Part shown: positions 46,791-57,160 of the stretch, one piece after another
Layout of the letters: every line of letters starts with the position of its first letter
Position numbering within the stretch: position 1 is the first letter of the stretch
Assembly (NCBI GenBank): GCA_963920575.1
Contig: OY986967.1
Location: forward strand, 10,286,061-10,350,060
Direction of reading: 5' to 3'
DNA from: Narthecium ossifragum
Lineage: Eukaryota; Streptophyta; Magnoliopsida; Dioscoreales; Nartheciaceae
DNA length: 64,000 nucleotides
The notes under the pieces: generated by a model
What the model was told of the DNA's origin: nothing
Seen by the model: only the letters and a program-made list of their open reading frames with translations
The model's database searches: none
Program-made: the position numbers and the translations under genes

Positions 46791-48005
46791 CGTTGGGATG
46801 ATTATGATGTTCATATCGATGCCAAATCCTACAAGCATCCCAATGTCGCCTTAACGTCCAACAGCTATCTGCAACACAATGAGTCTTTCTACTCTTATCC
46901 TAGTGCTTATGATGATTATGTACATGATACTTATGTTGCTACTTTTCATGATGTTCATGTTGATAAGCCTAACACGTATGATGCATGTGTCGATGACTTT
47001 AGTGCTAGTGATGCTTACATCCATGATTTTAATGCTTATGGTGCACATGCTCAAGATGTTCATGTTGATGATGCATACGCTCATGACTATAGTGCTAGTT
47101 TGCATGTTCAAAATTCTAGTCCTATTGATGCACAAGCTATTGATTCTAGTGTGTGTGATGCATATGTACATGATTTTAGCGCTCATACGCATGTTCATGA
47201 TACTAACATTCACTATACCTATGCTCATGATTCCAACGTTAGTAATGCACATGTTCATGTCCCTGATGCTGCCGACACACATATTTCTCCTCAACTTTCT
47301 GTGGCAGAGATTTTGGACTTACTTAAGGAGGCTAAAACCAAGCCTAATTTTGACTCTTTCATTCAGCAGTTACTTATGAAGGACGAGGAGAAAGCACACC
47401 AACTATGCGAGGTAATCACATCTTTTAGCGTGCACGAACTCGGATGGACACATCATATGGAAGAAGACGAAGTACTCCAGTACGGGCCGGCCAGCAACGA
47501 GGAAGATCTGGACGACTTCCAAGACCACCACGACCAGGTATTCGTTGAAGCTCCTTCGGCTGAACTTCAAGTCATTGCTTCTAAGACGCGAGGTATATTT
47601 TCAGTGTTTATTTCATCTCCTTGGATAGTTAGGAAGAACATGACATTGATAGATATTTTTAAACTTCGACGGATTTATTTCAGATTATCTGATCTTACCA
47701 TCCTTGACCACGAGCATGATGACATTATTGATAGGTCATTGGATGAGTCACTGAAACTTGAACACAATGATGATACATATTTTTATTTGAGAGATCCAAC
47801 TATCTTGTTTATTGGAGTTAGAATGCAAAAGTTAGCTCTCCTACCTGTCATATGCCACTTAGATTCACATGGTGAATTACCCTTGGAGATACTACTTAGG
47901 TTAACCTTTCAGATCATGGCACTTACTGATTTTGTATATCATCGTGCTAGGGCACGGCCGCCAAGGGCGCGGTTAAAAATCCCTGTCTTGTATATAGCAG
48001 TTTAG
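46713..48005 (+). CDS. Athila-like frame with His/Asp-rich repeats
   Basis: A 430-codon open frame. The first ~30 residues complete the gag core (DPDEAMKHLDELAETT). Residues about 60-190 form a degenerate repeat rich in His, Asp, Tyr and Val: units such as DAYIHDFNAYGAHAQDVHVD, DAYAHDYSAS, DAYVHDFSAHTHVHD and TYAHDSNVSNAHVHV recur about every 18-20 residues. A helical stretch follows (SVAEILDLLKEAKTKPNF), then an acidic stretch with HHMEEDE and FQDHHDQVF, and an unrecognised C-terminal part. I know of no standard Athila domain like the His/Asp array. The true start is probably upstream in gag. It could be expressed from the LTR promoter, but no separate start context is convincing. Confidence 0.6.
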   Translation: MQIDPDEAMKHLDELAETTVTQTVPGRWDDYDVHIDAKSYKHPNVALTSNSYLQHNESFYSYPSAYDDYVHDTYVATFHDVHVDKPNTYDACVDDFSASDAYIHDFNAYGAHAQDVHVDDAYAHDYSASLHVQNSSPIDAQAIDSSVCDAYVHDFSAHTHVHDTNIHYTYAHDSNVSNAHVHVPDAADTHISPQLSVAEILDLLKEAKTKPNFDSFIQQLLMKDEEKAHQLCEVITSFSVHELGWTHHMEEDEVLQYGPASNEEDLDDFQDHHDQVFVEAPSAELQVIASKTRGIFSVFISSPWIVRKNMTLIDIFKLRRIYFRLSDLTILDHEHDDIIDRSLDESLKLEHNDDTYFYLRDPTILFIGVRMQKLALLPVICHLDSHGELPLEILLRLTFQIMALTDFVYHRARARPPRARLKIPVLYIAV

Positions 48006-48089
48006 TTTCCTCGATTTGCTTTCTTATAAGCTTGAGAATGCTTGAGTTATTTTTATGTTGTGCTTGCATGTTTGCTTGTGTTTTTGGTT

Positions 48090-48790
48090 TGTTTTGCTTT
48101 TGTTTTTAGGTGCTTGAGTAGTCCCCGCTTTCCCTTGGAGAACGTTGTCGTTGATCACCTATCAAGGTTGATGGTGGAAGTAGTGGAAAATGAGCCACCG
48201 ATCATGGATGACTTCCCTGATAAGCAACTCTTTTCAGTTGCATGACTGCCCTGGTATGCGCACATTGTTAATTACATAGCGACAGGTAAGATCCCTTCCT
48301 TGTGGAGTGCGCAGGATAAGCGTAGATTTTTTGTTGAGATAAAGAAATTTTATTGGGATGATCCTTGTCTGTTTAAGTATTGCCCTGACCAGATTTTGCG
48401 CCGTGGTGTCCCTTATTATGAAATAGAAAGTATCATTACATTCTGTCACTCTCATGCATGTGGAGGCCATTTTTCGATGAAAAAGACTGCTGCTAAAATT
48501 CTTCAATGTGGTTTTTACTGGCCTACTTTGTTTCGTGATGTTAATATTTTCTGCAAATCCTATGATAGATGCCTAACATTAGGAGCTTTATCTAGGAGAC
48601 TTGATGCCTTTGAACCCCATTCAAGCTGTAGAGATTTTTGATTGTTGGGGAATAGACTTACTTCTTCTGTTGGCTGTGGAATACGTGTCTAAGTGGATGG
48701 GAGGCTGTTTACGGTTAATGGACAGCGCTTGAAACATATTCCAAAGAAAGCGGACCGTGAGGAGTACACCGTTTCTCTCGTAGACCCTGT
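48090..48790 (+). pseudogene. Athila-like RNase H end plus integrase fragments
   Basis: Plus-strand pol debris. ENVVVDHLSRL ends the RNase H region; DDFPDKQLF and PWYAHIVNYIATGKIP lead into the integrase zinc-binding segment with YWDDPCLFKYCPDQI, FCHSHACGGHFSMKKTAAKI and CKSYDRCLTLG (HHCC pattern). After a frame change near 48610 come DCWGIDL and AVEYVSKW, then directly a C-terminal FTVNGQRLKHIPKK-like end. The catalytic core between the last two is deleted. A stop at about 48244 also interrupts it. RT is absent upstream. Confidence 0.85.
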
Positions 48791-48799
48791 CTACGAGGG

Positions 48800-49598
48800 A
48801 TGATCTTTCTCCTATCTATCATTTTCCTTTTTGATTAGGTTAGGTTGTTTTAGTTTGTTTGCTTTCATTCTCATTTGCTTTTGTTTGTAATTTTATGTTT
48901 TTAGGATGCTTGGACTTTCGTCTTCCTTGATTGAGATTTCGGCCACCACGAGGAGCCTTGAGGAGATATTCGCTTATTCGATCAGGTGGCCTCGCTTCTA
49001 TTTCGATTTCCTATTCTTATTTATGCTATATATGAAAATTCAGTCAACACCCTTATGCTTATTTACATGATTAGCACACATTGAGGACAATGTGAATTTC
49101 AGGTTGGGGGTGTAGGCATGCATGACCTTATGCATGCTACCTTATTGAGTTTAATAGTGTTGAATTGAGTATATTACTAGAAATTATATATGAGCTGAAA
49201 TTTTTATGCTTATTATACATGTTGCTTTCACATGGATTGGCCCATATATTGATTGCATGCGTGATAACCTGAAGGTAGAACATTATGTGATTCACACACG
49301 AACACTTTATGTGCAGTGGCAATTATATTCACCAGAGGAATGAACATTTATTTGTCACGTCACATGTGTTCTTCTGGATGGTGATTAGCATGTTTGATGT
49401 GTAGAAGTTGATTTGATGTGTTGATAGTATGTGTATGAGTATAAGAAGTTTTCATGCTCTGTATTGTATAGAACACTATTGACTTGATAAAGTAGGATTT
49501 TTATCATGCATGTCTACAGCCTTGGACCATTAGTGGGCTTAATTATATTTTATGCGCTTTGAATTGCTAGAGACTAGCAATAAGCTGGTTGGGGGGTG
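48800..49598 (+). other. Athila-like 3' untranslated internal region
   Basis: Non-coding stretch between the pol debris and the right LTR. It includes the GGTTGGGGGGTG polypurine tract at about 49587-49598 just before TGATGAG. Nothing else was recognised. Confidence 0.6.
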
Positions 49599-51191
49599 TG
49601 ATGAGTGCATGAAAGTGCACTCTGAACATGACTAAGAGCAGCTTATTTGCTTAGTTTTCATGATTAATATAGATGATTTCGTCCGTATATGTTACTTCAC
49701 AAAGTTATTTGTATTATGCAGAAAATGGAAGCAAAGATGGGTCTTTAACGCCAAAACTGTACCTTTTCGGCATGAACTAGATGTTGTGCCATATATGGTT
49801 GGAAAGCTCTTGAAGTCTAGTTTCTGGAGAATTTTACGGTTCGTGATTCCGAGTTTCCTAGAGGAAGTTACGGCAATTTCAGTACCGATGGCGCAGTCTG
49901 GATGGAAAAACAGTAAATACTCAGGGAGTCAGATCGATCGCACACCTGGAGCGGGATCGATCGGACTCGGGAATTAAATCCTGACAGAACACCCACTTTT
50001 TGGATGATCATAGAAGGATCGATCCTCCTTTCACTCGAGGATTTTGAGGAGAAGGATCGATCCTCCTTCTATAGGGGGATCGATCCAACTGAGAAGGATC
50101 GATCCGCCACCTATAGTGGGATCAATCCTACTCGGGTGACCCAGGCTACAGAAAATAGAGCAGAGGAAGATCGATCCGACACCTATAGTGGGATCGATCC
50201 GAGTCAGGCGTAGCCAGAAATTGAACATGCTGATTTCAAGGGGATCGATCCTACTCGGGCGGATCTGAATAAGAGCCATCAGATTTAATCCAAAGGTTGA
50301 ATTAAAAGCTAGAGTTTCATGTCCTTATATAAGGGGAGTTCTTGGACATTTTTGGAGGCTCTTTTCTGGACGTTTTCTAAGGGAAGATGATGAAGACATC
50401 TCCATCCATGGCCGAGTAATCCGCGGGCATGGCGGACGGATGATCTAGCGAGGACTAGGGCTTCTTCTCCAACAATGGTTCATAGTTTTAATCTTTATTG
50501 TTAAACTCTTTTCTATGTATTGGATCTTCAAAGATTATTTTCAGATTATAGATTTCTATGTGGATGATTAATATTATGAATCCAGTCATGCTTCTTTCAT
50601 GATCTTATAATCCCATAGTTTTATCTATTGTTTACCTACTTTATCTCGTGAAATCTTTGCTATGCATTGCCAATTGTGACAGTTGGTATTGTGTATTCTT
50701 AGAGATCTGGTTAGATAGAGTTAGGGCTTTGTCTCGATGAACTTTTGCTATATGTTGCCTGTAGTGACAGCCGGTATCATATATTCTTAGGTTTGGGGTG
50801 GATGAAGTTAGAACTATAATAAGGAAGAATCAATCATAGGAAGAGACATTTATATGTTTTGTTAGGTTTATAGTTCCATATCTTCCGGTTAAGGTGATTG
50901 GGATGTGATTCCCTTAACTGAGTATTATATGAGCCATTGAGAAGAGAAGAACCTAAATCTGAGTGAAGTGATTCCTGAAGCCTAACCTCATTCAAATCTT
51001 GATTTCTTTCGTTAACTCTATCTTATCATTACATCTTCAATCTATTTTCTTAACTTTTATCACCCTTGATTGTTTTCGATATATTGTTATCTGTGTTTCT
51101 GGATCTTTTCTGCTTGTCTCTCTGTGGGTTCGACGTCTCTTATGCTGTACTGCACCGCAACCGCTGTGCGTGACACATGTGAGCGATATCA
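49599..51191 (+). repeat. Athila-like right LTR
   Basis: 1593 bp, TGATGAGTGCATG to GATATCA. It retains 134 bp (about 49777-49910) missing from the left LTR. Near the 3' end is the CTCTGTGGGTTCGACGTCTC phrase typical of Athila-type LTRs. Confidence 0.92.
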
Positions 51192-53741
51192 CCTTTTCCC
51201 CTCCCTCCCCGGCTTTCCCCTTCCCTTCTGTTCTTCTTCTTCCTCTTCTCCTTCTCTTCTTCTTCCTTCTTTTTTCTTCGTCTTCTGCGGTTCTGCTTCC
51301 CCTGTTTCCAGCTGAACCTTCTTCTTCTCCGTTCTTCCTCCTCCGGCCACCGTTTTGGGTGTTCCTAGGCTCGTTGGAACCATGGCGGCGTAAGGAAGAT
51401 TCCTGGTGTGGTTTGAAGCTTGGTTGGTGACCGGTTTGCGGGGAATCAGCCGACGAGTGCGTTTCCGGTAGGTTTTCTACCTACGAGAGTTGTTTAATGG
51501 GTTTCTCTTAATCTAGCCGATAGATCTTGTTGCTCCTTGTGTTGTTGAATTCCTCTTGCTTAGTATAATTTCTGGTATAAGTTTCATAAGCTTTGGTAGA
51601 GATTTTAGTAGGATTTATACATGTTTAATCTCGGATTTTCGGGTTTCTGTTGTTCTTGAAGAACAGCTGGTTTGCGGCGAGTTTTCCGACCAGTACGTGC
51701 ATGTTCTTGGGTTGTGATGAACATAAGAGTTGTCGATCTTTGCATCTACACTCAAACCCAACTTATTTCATAATTTTCTTATTTTGTTACAATTTTTTAT
51801 GAATTTATTACTGGAGGGCTGCGTTGCAGTAAGTAATTGGTAAGTTAGTTTGATTAGCGGTTTTGATTAGTGTTTTCCCGTTAATCTAACTGTTGGATAG
51901 TTCTGAATTTTGGATATGTTAATCCCGGCATGTTGGTCTACTGGATTCTAAGTTGGATTTCGAATCGGAAGTCGTTTGGACATTGGATCGATGGGGTCAA
52001 TTTGCTCTAGGTAGAGAATGTTTTGGTGTTTTGAATATAATATTATATGTTCGGATTATAATATTATATTTTTCTTTTCATCAGCATTTTCGGGGTTGCT
52101 TCCTGTTGCAGGAGCCCACGGTTGACGGTCGTGGTACCGTCGTAATGCCGGGACCCGATGCGGATCGGCTGGCAGCGGTTGGTAGTACCGCTGCAGCGAT
52201 CCGGCTGACTTGTATGCTACATGTATCAAACTGTTGCATGCTTATTTCTTGTATGTGTTTGTTCATAGCATGCATTGTTGATTAGGGTTTGTCTCTAGTA
52301 CTCCAATATCATTTGCTAAGAGGTGGATGTCGTTACCCCGACATGTGTCATCATGCTTGGTGTCCAGCATAGGAAAGGGTGTTCTACATGTGTTGAGGTT
52401 CTCCTTGTTTGTGGCGGGAGAGGGTTACATGGATATGAACCCTGGGGGTATCGATGGGATTTATGGGCTCCCTGGCAGGACTTAGCTTTTGATTTAGAGT
52501 TTAGAGGTCGTGTTGGCTCTGTTGCTTTGAGTGCTGAGAGATGGTTGTCATAACCACGGTTGTTCCGCCAAGTGTGGAGATCCCGCTTGGAGAGGGGTGT
52601 CCTACTGGTATCGTCATGTCCACCCTGTGTCAGGGATTGTCGGAGGTGGTCCATCCTTGAACAGTGGCTGTCGGAGGGACGTACTTTGGACAGGTACCTT
52701 TCGGGCTATTGACGGGATTTATGGGGTCCTTGGCAGGCCTCAGTATTTGGCACAGAGTTAGTATAGTTGTTGTTGCCTTCCTTGTGTGTCTCGTAGAGTA
52801 GTTCCCTGCTGAGCTTTTTCTCATTCCTACCTGGGCTGCGGTATTTGCAGGTGCAGGTACCAGCTCTTCTGCAGTGGCCCCCAGTTGTCCGTCCTGTGGC
52901 GGCGCGTCAACATCGGGTCATGCTTGAGGATCAAGAGGGCTTCTACTGTGTTTTTCTGGAGACTTCTGATGACATTACTTTTTGAGGACTGATATATGTA
53001 AATTTTGTTATAACTTACAGTTTTTGGAATAGTAGATGTTAGATTTACTTCTGCCCTCTGATTGATTATTATAAATGTTTCCACCAGTTTGATGTTAGTA
53101 GATGTAGGAACCCCCCCCCCCTCGTTCCCAGTCCGGATGGGTTTTCTGGGCCGGGTCATGACAGTTCTACCCTACGACACATAGAAGAAAGAGGGAAACG
53201 CAACAGTGTCGCCCTCAAGTAAGACCTGGGTGTATACAGGGGTCCCATAACCCCACTGAGTGTCCCTGAGACTCACGATCATGGTCTTCCAGTCGACCTG
53301 GTCACATGTCAGGTCACACTCAGTAGCAGGAAACAACACTGCTGACTCACAAGTAGGAACCCGACACTGCAGGCGGGAAGTGGCACCGCTGAGTAGGCAA
53401 CTCCTCTACTCAAGAGCCAACATAGTGGAACACCGGCTACACCTCAGCATCTGACTCGAGGCCAACACGACCTTTACAATCACCAAGCAATAGGTGTACC
53501 AGTCATCTAGGCCTATCATCAAGTTTGACTGGACACCACAATTCGAACCAGGTCCAAACTACCCAACCCCGGTCCTAGGGCCAAATCCGAGCTTCCAGCC
53601 TCGGGACAGCGACCCACAGATCACCCATGCCCTAACCATGCAACTAATGCACAATAGAGAATGCATGCTATGAACATACACAAGTAAGAGGTAAGCATGC
53701 AACGTTATAATAAAGATAGCATACAAGTCCAACTTGATCGT

Positions 53742-55184
53742 TGATCGCTTACAAACGTCGTCGTTAAAACGTTATAAACTCAATCAAATATTAAATTTAT
53801 ATCCTTATTCAATCACTAAACTACTAACTAGAAATAGCGGAAAAGTCGGGAGTCGATCCACAGGGAAAACGTTGGAAATCAAAATCAATTCTCAAAACCC
53901 TAAAACTAAGAAAAAGAATCAAAGATAGAATAGAGTTATCTAAACTAATAAATAAAAAAGATAAAAAGTTGATCAATTTGAATCAATAGAGTAGTTACTT
54001 AGGAATTACTCAATCCACTCTAGTTTCATTTTTTGTCTTCTCTAGTTATCATCTTGTTCCCTTCTCTCAACATTATGGATCATATGGCTACAAGCTCACA
54101 TAAATTCCTAAAATAAAGTTAATGTTCCCAACGGCATAACCTATCTTTGCTTGGCATAGATTGTCTTTGGTCATTCGATTACATTAAATTATACTACTTC
54201 TAATGACCTTGGCACAACCTATCTTCGCGTAGCATAGCTTATCTCAAAGGCAAACCAATAACTTCATGAAAACCATCTCATAAATCTCTACAATCAATCA
54301 CAGAAATCATGTAGGACTAAAAATACATCAAGGGAACTCTGTTCCTTCAACTCTATTAACAAGAAAACCATATTCATGAGATCATGCAACGAGAAGTTCA
54401 CAAGAATCAAACTAAAGAAAAACCAAAACTACACTAGGGTTTCATGAATAATCCTAAGTACAATAATTAGCAACTCATTTTTTGGATGAAAGCCATCGGG
54501 TTGGAATAGGAAGCTGTCACCATCCACATCCTCTCCATCCTCTTCTTCCTCCTCCAAAAAATGTAAAAAAGATGAGAAATTCGGCTGGAAAAGACCTTTT
54601 AAATAGAGAAACCCTAAACTTGGACTTAAGAGTCCTATCTAGACTTAAACTTTGACTTTCCTCTTTTCATATTTCAACTCCTATTCAGGATTCCGACTTT
54701 AAATCAATTCTGGCGCTAATTGGCTTAGAATCTGAGAATGTCTTCAATAGGAAAGTTTTAGATCTTCAAGTTTTCTATCATATCCCGAAGATTTTATAAT
54801 ATTTAGAGGTATAGGGAATATTTGACGAATATTCTTCTGAACATCGACGGAGCAGTTTCCAACAGCTCTGTATCTTGATCTTCTTCCAAACTGGAATCAG
54901 TCCATCAGGAATCTCGCCAAGTGTCCAATATGAAAGTTGTTCATCTCTGAGTCTTCTACCACATCTCAAAGTTTCAGAATATTTGGACCTTTGTAAAATA
55001 TTTGGCAAATATATTACTGACGGTCGACGAAGCAGTTTATTTAGTCATTTTAGCCGAATTTCTTGTATTTCTTTTCAAAGCATGATTAAACCTGAAATCA
55101 ACTAACAAGTTATCAAATACAACTACTCTAGGCATAACAAAGCTAAGTTAAGGGGTTGAATCATGAACATTTAGTGACTTATCA
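53742..55184 (-). mobile_element. Solo LTR inside copy E
   Basis: 1443 bp, TGATCGCTTAC to GTGACTTATCA on the plus strand, with flanks ATCGT (53737-53741) and ATCAT (55185-55189), four of five equal. The phrase GAGTCGATCCACAGGGAAAAC near its left end is the complement of the common LTR 3' phrase, so sense is minus. No coding or internal region. Confidence 0.78.
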
Positions 55185-56366
55185 ATCATTGCAACGGAAA
55201 GCAACCCCGAAAACTCTGATGAACAGTAAAAATATAATATTATATGTCCGAACATATAATATTATTTAAATCTCTAAAATCTTCTACTTAGAGGCTAATT
55301 GACCCCATCGATCTGACATCCAAACGACGTCGGATTCAAGAGCCAACTTAAAAATCAATAGATCAACATGCTGGGATCAACATATCCAAAATCGGAAAAC
55401 ATCCAACGGCTCGATTAACGGGAAAACACTAATCAAAACCGCGAATTTCACTAACTTACCATTACTTGCTGCAACGAAGCCCACCCGTAAGAAATTCATA
55501 ACAAATCGTAGGAACATCATAAAATTATCAAATAAGTTGGGTATGAGAGTAGATGCAAAGATCTACAACTCTTATGTTCATCATAACCCAAGATCGTGCA
55601 CAGAAAGACCGAAAAACACGCCGAAAACCGGCTGTTCTTCAAGAACAGCAGAAACCGGAAAATCCGAGTTTAATCATGCTTAAATCCTACTAAAATCTTA
55701 ACTAAAGCTTATGAAACTTATAATAGAAATTACACTAAGCAAGAGGCATAAAAAAACACCAAGAATAGCAAGATCTAATGGCTAGGTCAAGAGAAAACCC
55801 CTAAACTAACTCAAGTAGGTAGAAACCTACCGGAGGCGCACTACGCAGCTTATTCCCCACGGTACAGCCACCAAGCCGGTATCCAAGCAAGCCAAGGATC
55901 TTCCTCTCGTTGCCATGAGTCCAGCAAGCCTTCAAGCTCCCAAAACGATGGCCGGAGGAGGGAGAACGGAGGGGAAGAAGAAGACGAGAGCAAACAGGAA
56001 AAACAGGGGAAAGTCGTGAACTATTTATAGGCTCGAGTCCGATCGATCGGACTGGGCCAGGTTAAGTTGGTTCGCATCCTTATCTGGACACGTCGACCAC
56101 ACTGACCACCGACACAAGTCCGATCGATCGCTCGAAGGAGCGATCGATCGCACACGGGCTTCTGGCGCCCTTGCTTGGATCTTTCGATCCCAAGCCCGCC
56201 TAGGGTTCTAGCAAACACGTAAATCAAACAGTGGAGTTGTGTGTGCACCACGCGGGTGTGAAACAAACCAACAAGGAGCAATTTACCAAATTGCCCTTGC
56301 GGTCCACAACTAGCCACGGGCTTGACCCAAGCGGTCGACTCAGGAATGGAGGGACAGGTCCTCACA

Positions 56367-57160
56367 ACCGGGGTAGTGGACATCGCCCTTTTGAGGGCTT
56401 CAAACGCCATCGCCGTGGCCTCGTCCCAGATGAATCCCTACTTGGAAAGGAGACGGGTCAGTGGCTCAGTGATCTTACCAAAGCTGCGCACAAATTTCCG
56501 GTAGTAAGCCAGTCAACCCCAAGAATCCGCGTAGGGCTTTCACCGAACGTGGACGCGACCATGCATGCATCCATTGAATCTTGTCTGGATCTACCGCCAC
56601 GCCATCGCGGGATATAACATGGCCGAGGTATTCGACTTGTGGGTGCCCAAACTGGCACTTCTGTCTGTTAACCACCAGTTGATTTGAGAGAAAGGTTTGG
56701 AGGACCCAATGCAGGTGATCCAGATGGTCGTCCCAAATCGTGCTATACACCAAGATATCGTCAAAAAAATCCAGAATGAAACGGCGAAGGGCTGAACGAA
56801 AAACATCATTCATGACCGCTTGGAAAGTGGCCAGGGCATTCGTCAGACCGAAGGGCATTGCGAGGAATTCGTAATGACCATCATGTGTGCGGAACGTGGT
56901 TTTGGAAATGTCGGCCTCGGCGACGCGAATCTGGTGGTACCCTGAATTGAGATCCAACTTGGTGAAAAGAGATGCCCCATGGAGCTCATCCAACAGCTCG
57001 TCGATAATAGGAATAGGATAACGGTCTTTGACCGTGATATCGTTGAGGGCCCGGTAGTCCACGCAGAAACGCCAAGAGCCATCCTTTTTCTTGACCAATA
57101 GTACGGGTGATGAGTACGGGCTGGTGCTCGGCCGGATGACTTCGTATATGTGTAATTTGG
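56367..57160 (-). pseudogene. Chromovirus reverse transcriptase fragment
   Basis: Minus-strand [78 protein letters not shown] and catalytic FFDDILVYS, then [20 protein letters not shown] and a connection segment (FEALKRAMSTTPV) that stops at the copy E insertion and resumes at 43408. A frame break occurs near 56470. It starts abruptly at about 57160 without gag or protease and is embedded in the Tekay-like LTR. The FFDD and RTHDGHYEF style differs from the Tekay RT remnant at 62850-63060, so I infer another lineage. Confidence 0.85.

Larger units (their letters stand above)
44638..51191 (+). mobile_element. Athila-like LTR retrotransposon, internally deleted
   Basis: Complete 6.55-kb element with two LTRs (44638-46118 and 49599-51191) and perfect CCTTT duplications (44633-44637 and 51192-51196). 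A PBS resembling the tRNA-Asp site follows the left LTR, and a GGTTGGGGGGTG polypurine tract precedes the right one. Inside are a gag core, a 430-codon frame with a His/Asp-rich region, and an RNase H end joined to an integrase start. RT, most of RNase H and the integrase core are missing, so it is non-autonomous. The LTRs are nearly identical apart from two indels and scattered substitutions, suggesting fairly recent insertion. Confidence 0.92.
43830..53163 (+). mobile_element. Tekay-like solo LTR (copy G) holding Athila-like element
   Basis: Plus-sense LTR starting TGTGAGGACCTGTCCC and ending GGGCCGGGTCATGACA, with perfect GTTCT duplications (43825-43829 and 53164-53168). Without the nested Athila-like element it is about 2.78 kb. 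It contains a tandem duplication: the segment from 44089 recurs from 44553 (offset 464 bp) and continues beyond the insert at 51192. AT palindromes lie at 52033-52070 and a run of 12 C near 53110. Confidence 0.92.
43409..56366 (-). mobile_element. Tekay-like solo LTR (copy E), split by two insertions
   Basis: It starts TGTCACGCCCCGACTC at 43409 and ends GGACAGGTCCTCACA at 56366 on the plus strand, with flanks AGCGG (43404-43408) and ACCGG (56367-56371), four of five bases equal. LTR pieces are 43409-43829, 53164-53741 and 55185-56366. It is interrupted by an opposite-strand solo LTR (43830-53163) and by another LTR (53742-55184). Paired GATCGATCGCTC palindromes lie at 56036-56150 and AT palindromes at 55231-55266. 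Confidence 0.87.

Noticed and set aside
46851..47379. Met/Ile-rich frames overlapping the His/Asp array
   Set aside because: Shadows of the GATG/CATG-rich repeat in the +3 and antisense frames. Only the 46713-48005 frame joins the gag core.
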